A DNA stretch of 64,000 bases from Toxotes chatareus (Eukaryota > Chordata > Actinopteri > Toxotidae). The first letter of the stretch is position 1. Every line of letters begins with the position of its first letter. Shown one piece after another: positions 13,501 through 28,500 of the stretch. A program made the translations under genes and the position numbers. Where the stretch lies: the NCBI GenBank assembly GCA_016801885.1, contig CM028899.1:19731501-19795500 (forward strand), in the 5' to 3' direction. Under the pieces are notes generated by a model. That model was not told the origin of the DNA. It saw only the letters and a program-made list of their open reading frames with translations, and did no database searches.

Positions 13501-16500
13501 GAAGTGTGTTGTGGTGCTGTGGTACCAGTCTGGGCTTGGCGCTCTGAAATAGACTGCACCATTCTGCTGGCCAACAACTGGTGGTCAGCTTTTGAGGATG
13601 CAGCTGGGAGAGTTACATCAGACCATGGGTTCCCAAAAAGGAGATGCAGGGAGCGGCTCTGGTGATGGATGGTCAGCTATGATATTCAGTGTTAGAAAAC
13701 ATATGATATGGGGTGGATTAGGGGTGAAATTTTTGTTAGATTAAGTGGCAACTACCCAAAACCACACTGCAGGTCTGTTTCTTCTCAAGAGCGTCTCGAG
13801 TTGACAGTGTCTGACTGTAAGACCGGTTTTGTCTTTCCATTTGTCTGCTAGAAGCGGCAGTGCTTTTCTAGATCACTCAGTCTGACCTTTGACTTTGATT
13901 TAGTTTTCACTGACCTTTGGCTCCCTAGCAGCTTTGTGTCAAAAGTGTCACTGTGTGACTCTAGCACACCATTGCCATTTTCTGTTGTATTTGCTCTTTC
14001 CCGCTCAGACAGTTCCAGTCTCTCAGTTCTGTTTTAGTATTTAGCAGTGTGGTCAAATTCAGTGGCGATAGTTAAGTGGGATTTATACAGAAGAAAGAAG
14101 TGGGTCATGTGAGAAAAAGAACAATTGCTACTTGTTTTTGTAGGCGGTTTAGTGTGTTGTTTTGTGGTGTGATTTGTGCAGATATTTTTATTGCAACTGG
14201 CCTGGCTTCCTTTCAGTAACTACACCATTTATTGATTTTTGGTGTTGGCCTTTTTTCACTACCATTAACATGTAATTGCATATCTCTGTTTAGATGTAAC
14301 ATAGTGCCTTCTTGGACCAAATACTTTTTTTTTTTTTTTTTTCAAGGGATTTGGCAAATGAACAAATGCCAAGTTAACATCTCATTCTGCTACCTGCAGA
14401 GAAATAAAGCTGTAGCTTTTAATTAGGCTAATCAGTCAGTAGGGGTTATGTATGTACATTTAACCATAGCACCTCAAGTTCAGGTTATGGCACACAGCTA
14501 GTAACTGCTTAACATTAAAATAAGGATGTCATGTCAAGTGGGTTCACCCCAGGTGAAAACTTTGAGATTTAGGATTTAATCCCAGATTACAGATCTGCTG
14601 CACGAACGACAAAGACCTGAATATAACTATAATATGAAACTGAGTGTTTCTCTGGTGTTTACCATCAGCAAGTGACACATTTGTTCAATTACTCAGTGTT
14701 TAATTCCTAACAAATAACATTTGCCCATGTTACGTGGCACCTTTCGTTTTAGTAACTCAAACAGATTGAATAGTCAGTCCAAGCTGTATTCATCTCATTG
14801 TCAATTTAGCATTAAAACACACAGCAAAATGGCTCTGTCCCATCAGAATCCATTCTTTATGACTTTCCCTGCATTCATGTCACGTCATCTATGATCTGAA
14901 CTCACTCTAATCCTTTAGGGCTAGGTAGCTAGACGCCTGCTAATCCCTACCTAGACTGACACGAGCCTCTTTAGACTGACCTCTCTAGGCATGGACCCTT
15001 TCAGCAAGGAAGACAAAAGAGAACCACACAGTTATGTCCAAAGATCAAAGGTTATTATGTCAACGAGGCCAGGGCTAGAAAACATTTGTTTTTGTTGGAT
15101 TCTACTTTCATGCATCAAATATCTATTTGTCATATATTCTATTTAATCAAAATGTTTGTCTAGGTCCATCCTGTCCTCACCAAAGCAGTATCAGGGGACA
15201 CATTAAGAATTTATTGCTGTCAGTTTACAGAGGAAGTGGCTTCAGGCATTTTATAAAAACAGTGTCCTGGTTCCATCCTATTTCATTTCGTCATGATTTT
15301 TGACAGTATCAGACACTCTTGCTGTTACGGTTGTTACTTGTTGCAAAGATGGGTATCTAAGTACAGAAAAAGCTGTGCCTTGGTGGCTTGGTGAGATACT
15401 TTGCTTTTTATATATACAGTAACCAGACCCGGACAGCGGTTACTAACAGCAACCAGACCATTGGCTCAGTGTGAAAGGCTCTAACCAAACACGTGCGGAC
15501 AGACAGCAGCGAAAGGCTTTATGTGTTCTTTTCTTGCCACCGTAGCTGTTTAATGCTATTTTATGTTTTGCTTCCTGCGTTTTCTCACTGAAGCATCCAG
15601 TTGTCTGGAATCACTTAAGTTTTTCCTCAAAATGCATCAGCAAGATAAGCCGCAAGATCATTTTCAGAAGGATTGTCTCATCAGTTGGCAGCCGCAAAAT
15701 AGTGTCTCTCTCTGCATGTGCTTGTGTGTGAGCGTGTGTCTTTGTTTTGTACCGTAGGTTCAAATGTATGTATTTTTATATCATGTGAATGAGCACATGG
15801 CAATAGACTTCTAACCCTGCTTTTTGTGTGTATGTTTCAGGTAATAACACGTCTGAAAAGGGAGATCGAGTCTCTGAAGGAAGAGCTAGCCATGGTGACA
15901 GGAGAGCAGAGACATGACCAGCTAACTGCAGAGGAGATCCAGAAGTACGTCACCTCCTGTTTCCTTGATTCCTCATCCCTTTAGTCGACCTCTGAACATG
16001 ACCTCGACATTGTGGCCTATGATGCTATCTCCAGATTTACACATAATAGATAAGGTCCTGAATTAAATGAGAAGGCTTTTTGCCACAGGATCATGGGGTG
16101 CACAGTCTGTGTGTGTGTTTTTTTGTGTATAATGATGTGACTTCAGTGAGCCAGTCATCTCAGGACAGTACAGACGTGTATAATGCTGCGTTGGCTCTTC
16201 TAGGATGTTTAAAGTGTGCCTCAGACCCAGGAAGCGAGCACGCAGCCTTTTTTGGACTCCAGTTTGCATTTGTAATGCTCAGAACCCAGAGACTCTTGAG
16301 CAAATATATTTCATGATTTATAAGTATTTGGCTTTTGCCGAAAGGACCTACATAACTTATGCTGCTGGCTATGCATTGACGCTGAGTTGAAGCCTCATTC
16401 ACTGAAGCGTAACCAGATCTAAAGGAGTTTCCCGGGGCTCTGCTTCAGCCAGGACTGCCTTGTTTCCGCTCTTATACTCAAATGGCAGAGGGACCCTGTC

Positions 16501-19500
16501 AAGCAGGGCCAGAGATCAGGCCAGAGGTTCCACTGAGGACTTGGCACATCCAGTTCTGATGTATTTACCACGCCTTGGCCCCCTCAGTCCGCCTTTTTAT
16601 TATTTCCTTTCTATCTGGGTGATTATCCTCGATTTCCCCCCTGCTTGTGGTCAAACTCACAGAGGGAATCTTTAATGATGTCTGTTGTGACCACATTCGC
16701 TGGACATGCTGACGTGTTTTCTTGCTGTTTCCTCTCTGGTTTATGCCTTGACTGATCTCTAGTACTGAGTGATTGCACATATCTTGGCTTATTTGCTGTC
16801 ACATTTCCAAAAACACATATATCCTCAAGCGTACAGATTTTTGTCTTTCCAGAAGACTGCTCTGCTGCCTTCAGTGCTGTAGCAATACATTTCCATACAG
16901 GCTGAAGTCAATTTAAATGCGTTTTCCTAAATAAGGGTCTTTGAGATTTGCTACATAACAAATTGCCTCACACCTGGAAAAAAACTACTTGGAAGCTATC
17001 AAATTCTGGCATTGGAAAGATAATATTTTTCCCTTACAAAATATCATACATGGCATTGAAATGCATTCTCCAAAATCAAACTTTCAGGGGCCTGAAACAA
17101 GACCGCTACGTTTGTTTTAAGTCCTTTGTCATGTAAACCTAGCGTGTTTCTACGCTGAACATGTTACAGTGGAAAATAAAAACGCACCCTGTCGTGCCTA
17201 CATTGGATCCGTCTGGACAGTTGCCTCCTGGTCTTTTCCAGTGGCTGGTTCCAGAGCGTGAAGAACCAATGTTTGGACTATCATCCAGTGATAGTTTATC
17301 AACAGGCCGGCCCAGTGGAGCTGGAACACACATTTAAGTAAATAGTTTTCTTTGACCAGACCCACATTTTAAACATCAGAAGCACTCCTCAAATATAGAT
17401 CTTAACTGTTTGAGTGCCTGTTGAGTCTGTGCTAAGTGTGATGGAGAAGGATTCAAACGTGGAATGTGGAATTGGTTTAAGCTGCTGGTAGGTTATTAAG
17501 TGTCTTTGTCTCTGTGTCTCTTTGTCTGTGTCTATATGTATAGGTTGGAAGAGCTAGTCAGTGCCTTTCTGGACGACCCTGATCCAGGAGTGACACTGTC
17601 ACTGGGGCCAGATATGAGAAAAATCCAGTACTGTTTCTCCCTGCTGAAGGTAGTGTCCTCATGTACATTATTTGTGTGCATGTCTGCCTGTGTAACTCTC
17701 CATCTGTGCCTGTTCTCTCTATCTAGGCATATATAGGTGTGACAGAAAAATACATTTCCGGTTTAGGTTGCTATGCTAACTCATTAGAAAAAGATTCTTT
17801 TCGTTAGTGATTGAGTTTTAGCTTTACTGTAAGCGTGCATAACTAGAAGTCAGACAAATAAAGAAAATTGGATCAGTGAGGTGTCAAAACTGATCTCTTT
17901 CCCTATTTCCTTCCATATATCAGCTCCTCAGCTGTTACCATATGACCAATCATGTCTTCCAAACAGCTCCCCCTACTGTCCTTTCCTGAGAGATCCTTCT
18001 CTTTTGAATTAACTAAAAGTTTCCTTTCCTCTTTTTATTTGGTTAATATTACTGTAGATGGTTACTATCTGTTCAGATTGCATAGATACATGTAAATCAC
18101 CTTACTCTCTCAGAGAAAACATGATTAACACGATCTTATCCTCAGGCCTGAGAATAAACTAACCAGAAATCTTATGTGTAATACTATGAATTACCAACCA
18201 ATGAAACGATACTTTTGTCTAGACCACATCTCAGGGATATTACAACATCTTACTCTGGCTAGAAATTGAAAATATTTTGAGGTCCAACGATTCCCAGTTT
18301 TAATCCAGTGCTGTTGATTTTCCCATGGCCTGACTTCAGTCTAGACACTTGGTGTTTTGATGTTATTTGCCATCTAATTAGATGCAAGGTGTAATGTTGA
18401 CGTGTAATTGTTAATGTATGTATTTAAACAAGGTCTTCCCAAGACCTTTCATGACGGCTCGGGGACATGGGGACAGTCATGTGCATTTTCAAATGCTGCT
18501 GATTATTTGGACATTATTTGGATTTTTGGCTATATGCTTAATCCACTCACTGAAAAAGTTTGCAGTTGCATGCTGTTTGCAGAATTTGGGGAGAAAACAC
18601 CAAATCATAAAGTGTTTGCTTTCGGACAAAATCAGATTGGTTATAGATTTTATTCAGCGTTTCTCAAACAGCAGCCGACGGCCCACTGCTGCTGAATGAG
18701 TGTAGGGAAAACACGGCAGTGCTCACACTGTTCCTGGGCTCTGGTTTGGTTGGAGTTGGAGCAGCCACTGGAAGCAGTTCCAGATCCCACTTGAATGTCT
18801 GTTTATCTCTCCTTCAGTTTGTTATGATCCGCAAACTCTATCTCCTGTTCAGTTTACATTCCTCTGAGCATCACCCCAGTCACACTCCAGTGATGATGTA
18901 GGAATTTGGATCTGGTTTAAATTTGATTTCCTTCTTCTTTGTTCTCAACGCTGGCTAGCTCGTCCTCTCTCAGCCCTCTGCCTGTCCCTGTTTCAGGGTG
19001 ATGTTCAGATACCAGAGTACACACCTGCGGTTTTATCTTTTCAGCACCGTGACCTTAGGTGTGCAGTGTGACCTCAGTGATTTAGCCCCATATGATGATG
19101 TGAGATTGAAAAGCTCTTTTCAAACCTGTACAACATCAGCTTAAACTCCAATTTCTTCTTCAGTGTGCTTCCATAGATGCCCCCCAGAACATCTGGAACC
19201 ACCTCACCCCTCTTCTGTTGGATCCATGTGGGGAAAAAAAAACTCCAATGCTTTAAGATGTTTCCCACCTGTCTTTAAAGCTGGAAAATCATTGAAATTT
19301 TGGAGTTATATTGCAGACTGGGAAAAGAGGGGGATTTGATTAATGTTTACAGACTATCACGGAATTTTGAAGAGCATTATTTTTCAGGATGGTACCACAA
19401 TGTATTCTCCAGCTTCTTTACATTTGTGATATTAAATAGTTGTTTATTCTGTAGATGTTTCCCCAACAGAAAATCCACCTGTAAAAAAATGTATTATAAT

Positions 19501-22500
19501 TTATTTAAAAAATTAATTTATGTCATTTAATTTCATATCCAAGACAAGAAATCGTTTGATTGAATTCAGCTTTCAGCAACTAGCATGTACAACCAGCTTT
19601 AATTCTTTAAAATATTTAGATACACATCAAAAGAAGGGGAAAAAAAGCTTTCCTCTTAACTCGCAGTCAGCGATCCTTCTTTTATGTTCTGTGTACAGGT
19701 AATGATTCTGGAAAAGCAAGGTGGAGGAAACAAGCACAGTGATGGCCAAGAGTCACCAGCAGCAACAGTGAGGGAAGGACTAATTGAAGACGACCACCAC
19801 AGTGCAGCAAAGGTGGCCAAACTAAAGGAGATGCTGACTCAGCGTGATAATGAAATCAGTATCCTTTGACATGGAGCAGCCAACAAAATATGATGAGATC
19901 ATTTGCATGGAAATCTCTGTCAGCATGTTTTAGCGTACTCATAATATTAGGCTAAATAATTGCAGGTGATTCACATTACACCACATGAAAATACAGACAC
20001 TTTTTTTTTTATAAGTTCCAAACTTGTCTGATGAATAGAATAAGCCTTTATTGATGATCAGACGAGCTAAATTTTGGGAAAGCAGACTGCAGTCTTCACC
20101 CTCCTCAGGGCGAACAGTGGAGTTTACAGAGACAAAGAGTGCAGTCCACATGGAACTGGCTCTCTGAACTGGAAAAAAAAAGGGAAAAACCTGTGAAAAT
20201 AAATCAAGGGTAGGGTAGGTTTCCACTTAAATTTAAATTTGTGCCTGCATCCAGGCTCACGCTTCAATCACACTTACTCTTGACAGTAAAATCTTCATTA
20301 GCAAAAAGGTATTTATCCTAAACGAAATCTGCCTGTATTATTGTATGGTTGGATTACAGCTCTTTAGAAACATAAGTTAGAAAATGTAAGTAACCTTGTA
20401 TTCAAAGCCCACATGTATATTCAGACAGAGCTTCGTCTAATGACTGCAGTTAATCATAATTACTATTAATCATAATTATGGTATTTGCATTTGAATATTA
20501 CATTTCTAATGACTTTATGGGATTATTCCTCCCTCAGCTCCTCTCGCTGTGGCTTGTCATTAGATCATAGCACATTAGTCAGAAAATTGAGATGTCTGCT
20601 TGATTATTTAGCCACAAAAACCTCAGCTCTCCAAGATAAATAGAATATTATCATGCAGATATTTCGCTGTAGTATTTCTTGGACCACGTATGTGTAATGC
20701 GAATTCCTCTCCCCTCTGTAGATTTTCCCTCTCAAAATTTCATACACTGGTTTTCACATGATGCGAATGTAATTGCCAGAATTGCTGCAGTGCGTGTTTA
20801 AAAGCACATACTTCGGGCAAGTAGTGCAAATGCTCTAGTGACCACATTGCCTTTAAGTTCTTTCACTGTGAAGGTTGTTTATAAAGTTGCAGTAGCCTAA
20901 ACTGTCAATCCCTCAGTCAGGGTGGTCTGTCTGTAGCATGTAACACTATAGTCTGGACTGACCAACCCCTTTAGGGTGACATCATTTCCAGCCAGAGCTC
21001 CAGATTCAAACCCATTTCTAGAAAGTGTGTATCCTCTTGCTAAATCACCATGCTTTCCATGCCCGCTTGACTGTCCAACCCCCCCTCAACTCTACTCTGC
21101 TAAAACCTTTACCGGGAGGCTTTCTGTTCCATTGGCCCGCTGTTCTCAGACTGACGCCGAGTCCTCACAGGGTTAATTATGGGAGAGATCCCTGTAAAAC
21201 AAGAGGGTGTATCCGTGCCCACTGTCCCTGTGTGTTCCCATGCATGGCTGACTCTTCATGGGATTTGAGCACCTGGTAATGCTTAGATGACTCTGCTGGG
21301 ATGATGGCACATCCACCACTAACATGATGACAGAGCAACAAGGAGAGCTTACAAACACTGCTGACTTTAAGGGGTGCCATCGCACGTGCATTTGTAATAC
21401 CACATGAAATATGACTTGAATGCCAAGCATCAGCAGATTATTGTTGTAAGCTTTTAGTTCTGTTTGTTTTGACAAGCATCTCTCTAATATTTTTATATGA
21501 TTGCATATCCATGTCTTCTTTAAACCATTCTTTAATTCTTTAAACCAATCCATACCAAAAAGAGGCTTGTAGTGAACCATCTATTCATCAGCATGTCTTT
21601 GTTCTGTTTAGAACAACTGGCTTATTCTGGCGTTCTTCAGATCTCTGTGCTCTACACAGTGTCCAAGTAACTGCCTCTGAACTCTGATCTGTTTTACATC
21701 CAAAACAAGTGTGTATATTTTCCTGAAAACAACATAGATCATGCAAAGTTGTTTTTAACCATTCACCCCTCAGTTTTCTTTCAGATCGTGTGTTAATATA
21801 TTCTGTCATCTGTTTTGGTAAAATATTAGGTGTTCTGTAATCACCTCTGGAAAATCCACAGCTGATGCTGGCCAGAGGTCACTGATTACAGTTCTTTTGG
21901 CCCTTGTCAGGATCTGTTTGATGTGAACATGCCAACAGTTTCAGTCTAATGAAGTGCCAGAGCTGGGGGACCACAAGAAGGACTTGGTTAGTGTTAGGGG
22001 AATAGAATGATTTGGGTTAAAACATCGTCTTGGTTAAGGCTTTGCTGACCCATCCATCCACCCCGACCTCCCCCCGCATCGCACTTCTTCCTCCTTTGTT
22101 CCTGGCCAACAAGAGTCTCAGCTCCTATGACAGCCAGATGGGGCTTTGACACCTGAGCATAAACATACTTTACATTGTTATTGAGTGTTTGCTGAAATGA
22201 CAAACGTTGTTGATTTCTTTGGAGGAAAGTCTTGAACCAAAGTGGACCAGCAGAGCCAGACCAGGGATCAGCTAACATCCTTAGTCGCCATGTTAGGGGC
22301 AAAGACAGTGATGAATAGAGACTAGCAGCCCTCTCTTGAGATACTTGTTCAGATTCTTTTTACTGGAACCAGCTAATATTTCCAAAGGTTTTTGGGTTTT
22401 TTTTTTTTTTTGCTTTTCAGGCACCTATACAGCTCAAACTTTCCTCTAATACTGTGATTGTAATCTAGCATCTTAAGAAGGGGACAAAAAGTTCTTCCTT

Positions 22501-25500
22501 AAATTTTTTTTTGGGATGACTTTATTGCTTTTGTATGACAATGAGCAATTTGTGGCACCACTGAGACGGCCACTGCGCCTTTGCTAGCTGGGGTAATTGT
22601 AAAGACATTTTCTTTATATGCTGTGATGTCTGCTTTATTGGACAATATAACAGAGAGTGACAAGAAAGATGAGAGGGAGAGATTGAACGCACATCATGAG
22701 CTGAGTCTGACAGCATTTTGAGTGCGTGGCACGTGAAGCAGCCCACAGATCTTACATGCAACCCCCAAGAGAAATTTTCATCATATACTAGAAGTCCATG
22801 GCAGTGTTCAGCATGAATGAAGATATCAGATGCCAGAGATCTCAATGATGGAAAAACCCGATGAACGGTCTGAAGTAATGACTTGAATGAAACAATGACA
22901 TACGACCCACAGAAACAGTCATATTCTTCTGTAAAAACCTGGCTTCTATAGGTCATTTGGATTTGCGTCGGGTTTAGATTTTGGCAGCGTTGAGAAAACT
23001 GCATGGTTGGTTTCCTTGGAAATTGCAATTGGAGACTTGGTTCCTTCATGTTATTGTTCCTTTTGACGTCCCTTTTGAATTGGCTGACAGGAATATAAAT
23101 GAACGTCTCCAGCTCCTTCAAAACTGTGTCCATTCATCATCCAAAATAATGACATTCTGATTCATCCCAAATTATCTGCTGACCACCGCAGTTTCACATT
23201 GGCCACAACTGGATGTCTGCAAATCTCATGATAGAACTATGCTTGAAGAGCAGACTAATGTGTTGACTCGAAGTTATGGGTTGCGATTAGGCCATCAAAC
23301 ACACTTCCATCTATAGTGGAAAAACAGGAGGCAGGAGCTTTTTTTATGAGGCTGTTATGTTTTATTCATGTAGGTAATGTATATGAAGATCAAAACTTTT
23401 CTTTCACACAGCACACTTCTTAGAAGAATACCTTTAGCTTCTGCTCCTTCACCTGCTGACCTGGGACAAGCTTGGACTTCTTGCTTTTTGTTGACATTTG
23501 TTGACATCTTAAAAGCAGTCTTGGCAACGTTGTTTTTCTTTATACAGTTTTTCCATGCAATTCTGGTTCATACAGTTACAGTCTCCCCTTTGTGAGCAGG
23601 TCTGATTGCAAAAAAAATTGCCTCCACTAGCACTGTCTTCTCCCATCTCAGCAGTGGTGGAGACAGCAGTGTGTTGCTGTACAGTACAGTAAAAGACAGC
23701 ACAAGTCTACAAGTGGTGTGCTGAAGCGTAGCGAACGGGCGTCAATTTGATAATCAAGTTTGAAGGTGTTGAACGAAATTGTGCTCTGCTATTTGCATTA
23801 TTGCTAAAAAAAAAAAAAAAATCTTTGAGGCCAGCTGAAAGCAGTTTGAGTAGGAGGCAGTTGATCAAACACAGAACTTTACTGTAGAGTTGGAAGCAAA
23901 GCACTGTATGTGGAACAGAGGAAACGATTATAGTAAATTGCCCTAATGCATAGAGACATTGCATATGGAGAAGTGAAACGTGTCATGGCAGTAAAAGTGT
24001 GAACAGGATCACAGCCGTCTCTTGTAGCCACTCAGTTTGTCTCTGTCACATACGCACCCAGACATACCGTCACATCTACACTTGGACTCGAGTAGACAAA
24101 CACATACAGCCTCATCAGTGGGAGAAGATTTCATGGAATCTTGGCATGGTCTCTGCAGCCTCTCTGGCTCCTCTCTCCACTGATTCATCCCAGACCATGA
24201 CATCTCCTCAAGCCTGTAAGGTCAGACGCTGAGCACATGTCAGCACTCTGCCATTATTAAAAGCCCACAACGAGGCATGTTGCCTGTGTAGGAAATCACT
24301 TTGGATGCTACTGTACCTTCTCGTCTACACTGTCACTTTGTGCTTTCATAGCAGTTGAGTCTAACAGTATATATATGGGAGAATCATCATGCATCACATT
24401 ATGAGCCCTTAACTCGATGCCTGCAGGTATCCTTGTTAAGATGTTGAAGAAGGAGAAGAAAAGGGCCCAGGATGCTGCTGCTCAACTTGCTAGTCTCAGC
24501 AATGGCCAGAGCCTGGCCTCTCAGAGTGCCTCGATGCTGACAGCAGTGCCACTGTTGAAGGAAGGCAGCACAGAGACCATCCCAGCCAACCATGGAGGAC
24601 GAGCTGTGCAGTACATGAAAAGAGGTACTTCAAAAAAAGCGTCATTCTTTTTTTTGCTTTTCTTCACAAAGCAGTTTTTATGAACATTTTGAATTTTCAC
24701 GATTTAAACAAGTTTTACAAAGGCTCCAGATAGATAGAACCTACAAATGATATTCATATAATGAGGGCACAGCATTAAAGACACACAAAAAAATACTTCC
24801 TTAAACTTACAACTAGACTTATGAAGGGGTGATTGATACATTTGTGGCCTAAGGTTGAAAGAATCGATTTTAGAACTCTAGCACATTTATTTTCCGACAC
24901 AGACCCGTCCTATATTCACACACTTCGTTCTCAGGTCGTTGAGCATACTGATCCCTTCTTTGTAGAAGTCAGCGTCTTGGATCTCCAGAAAGTGGTCCAT
25001 GTCAGAGATGAAGTCATCATCACTGTCAAAATGATGAGCTCCTTCTTCACCTTGGGGAAGAGGTATTAGTCTGAGGGTGCCACATCAGGTCAAATCAGGC
25101 CAAGGACCTGCTTATCGAGGTAGTAGATGGCTGCTCGAAGGCCTATTCCATTTTCTCACACAGTGCTGACTTGCCAATGCAATTTTCAGTTTTCCTATTT
25201 CAGGTAATCGTATACAGAAAACTGTATGACTCATATCTTGCTACCTTAGGCCACCAACTTATCAATCACCCGTCGAATCTAGCAAATGTAGATAGTTTGG
25301 TTTTTTGACCTTGCTCTTGTGATATCAGACTTCGTCTCCACCCGAAAACAACTAGGAATTTCTTCTTTTTTTTTTTTCCAATAGAAAGAGGTTCCATTGA
25401 AGGCTATCCACAGCAATGTGTACTATACAGACTAACAGGAACACTGTTTCTGGAAAAACAGTGTTCCTGTTGTAAGTTTCACCTGTAAGTTTAACAAAAG

Positions 25501-28500
25501 CACAGCATCCACCTTTATTGTACTGTGGTGGTGACAGAATGCTCAGAAACAAATATCTCAGAACCACAGCTCCCATAAAACTGAATGGTCAGATGCTGTG
25601 GTTTATTTCATCTTTTGTCTGTTGTAGTGGTCGTTTGTAATTCGCGTGAACAAACCCTTCATGATTGCTTGTCGGCTCAGTGGTTTTTATTGATATCTCA
25701 CAGCAAGAGGGTTCCAAGTGTGGAGTTAGCATGTTCTCTCTGTCTCTTGTTGAGGGTTTCCTCCCACCTGAAAACCTGTACATTTCAGATATAAGGTAAT
25801 ACTCCTCAGAAATGGAATTGATCCATGGCACATCACTGTTGGTGCTCACTGCTACTAAATAGTAAGAGTGAGTCAAAAGCATTGCATGGGGACTAATGAA
25901 GTGCCGTTTAAATGAAATAAAATTTTCACAGATGTTGACTCTCTTAAACGTCGCAGTCATTCTGAGCTGGAAGAAGCAGTGGATTTGTGATGAATTAGGT
26001 GCTAAGAGTACAGTGAGTGATCTCTCTCGATTGGAATGTGGGCAGCTCATTGTGGTCAGGCTGATTTTCAGCGTGCCTGTTGAGGTTGCCTGTGGAGTAT
26101 GACAAATCCTTGCTTTGTGGATTTTACTGCATGGCGAACAGTCTGACATCCCAGAGCTCCCTGCGCTGGCTTATTTCTAAACAGTGTCGTCAGTGAGATT
26201 GCATGTATTTAGGAGTTTCCTTTGGAGGTCATTCAAGTGGCCCAGTGTAGTCATGTCAGCAAAGCAACATTAGACAGTACAGTATATTAAACCTGTAATT
26301 TGCTGCTGATGAAAAGGTGATGAGTTTAAAACCTATAATACGTACTGGAACATGAAGCAAGGAGCAGGGGCCAGGACTGCTGTAATGTAAACACAAAAGA
26401 CACTCTTCAGACGTGACCGGGATAACAAAACATTAAAAAACATTAGTTCCATGTAGAGGCAGCATCTCTATGTTAAATGAAAATGTTAAATACCTCATTT
26501 CTTTATATATTTATTTTGCTCTAATACAAGAATATATGTCTCATGTAGGTAAATATACTATACATGAGTATGACTATACTCATGGAAATTGCTAATATGA
26601 TCTAATTAAACAGAGACCTGTTCATAGTTCTGAGTGTTATCGCAGTGTTGCGGTTGGTTATCTCCTTGTGGTTTTGCCGTGGCACATCCCTTCCAAAGGT
26701 TTGGATAACAGCGTCACTGGATGATGGAGACCCAGAGATAGTAGAGTAAGTAGCACCGACTTCAGACTGCATCTTGTCTTGGATGGTCAGTCTACTTTTA
26801 ACCTTTTTAGAAACAAGCTTAGTAACAGTAATGTAGTGGTTGCTCAAAGTCAAGCTAATCAGGCTTTCAGATACGCTCCCTTTCCAGCGGTAGTATTTAT
26901 TTGGCTTTTCCGAGTTTAATTTTGGTCGAGCGGGGGCCTTAAGTGTGATGATAAACCTGAGCCCTTATAACGAGTTTGGTCATAGCCGTCGGGCACAGTA
27001 GTATGAGCCAGCAACTCATCAAACCGAGGCTGCACTCCTGTCTGCGCTAACCACAGCTCCCTCATCCTCCTCAACATTTTTGAGTAATGGTGCCCAGTGT
27101 GGTAATAAGGCCAGCAAATGCGTAATTGCAAACAGGGTCTCTGAGAGAAGATTCTATTAAAAAAAACAAACACATGTTTGAACTCGGTCCAGTCAGAATT
27201 AGTAAGCGAATCAGTCTTTCATCGAGGTGACGATGAGGAGCTCTGTGATGGATGGCTATAAAGCTGTGGTTTACAGTGTAAAGTCACTGATAAATGATGC
27301 AGCACATGTATAGTCTCTGCGAGTGGTATGTGATTTAATATGATGACCCAGATGAAGAGTCATCTGGTTTATCCCACCAGAGGATTTGTTTTCACCTGGC
27401 CCTACAAGTGATTTATTCCACTTCCACTTTGTTGACCTGTGGCTGTGAGGGATCTACTGCTTTACAACCACATACACCAAAAACTCAATAAATATTTGAT
27501 AAAGCTTTCAGTCTTTGCAAGTACTCATTGATTAGTGCAGCAACCCCGCTCTACAATAAATTGTCTTTTAAGACGGTTTACATTGTTTCCGGCACATTTA
27601 GTGGAAACAATGATGACTATGAGCATCTGGTGGCCCTCATCACCAGAAACTTAAACTCCTACATGTCCTACAGTGTTTGAGTTGGTCCGATCTCTTGAGT
27701 GTAGTCCACATAGATTAAGACTCATACTAAACCCAAACACTGAAATATTGCATGTAAATAATCCAGCTGTTTCAAAATCAGTCATGAGAGGACAACGGGT
27801 CAATTCTGTCAAGCTCACAAGTCACTGTGAAGAATCTTCCTGGCTCTGACCGTAATAATTGTGTCCCTGGATAAATGTTATACAAAGTTACTTTTGGCAA
27901 GAAAACCGTTAAAGTCAGCAATACCGCATTCAAATGACATTTTCATAGCTGTTCTCTCCCATATTGAGAGAGAGGTTATTGTTTGTACAAGCTTAGGAAT
28001 TAAAAAAACAAAATGTTGACCTGATGGAAAATAGGACCTTGGATGATCTTGACATAGGGACAATAACTGCTAAGTCTACATCATGATTTACAGACTGTGT
28101 TTGTGTAGGTTTCAAGCATTTATATGAGTAATCATCCCCATTTTTAGTGAGCATTCATTATCTTTCATTTATAAACTGCTAATAGCACGGACAGTGGGCT
28201 CCAGTGAGAAGCTATAGCACATATGAGTCTTGTAGGTGTCGTCTGATAAATCTCACTACTCTCTAAGTGTTACTAGAGACTCACAGTAAAATGGATAGGC
28301 ACCGCAGTAGAATCCATTCTGTTCAGTTCAGTCTGACTCACACCTCCATCTGGTCATCTCTGTCCTCAGAACCAGCTGTCCTGAAAAATGGCAGCTCCTG
28401 AGGGGCTGATGGGACAGTGGCCAGCCAAACTGACCGTATGCAGACATTTACTCAACAAAATAGTTTTTAAACAGGTTTCAGAGGGGTTTTTTTTCCTGCC

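Noticed and set aside
22522..23133. 203-codon open frame on the minus strand in a kif6 intron
   Set aside because: No domain or family is recognisable, and it crosses a likely dispersed repeat. Treated as chance.
25589..26149. 186-codon open frame on the minus strand
   Set aside because: No similarity seen and composition like the surrounding intron. It is outside the mariner termini, so it is not part of that element.
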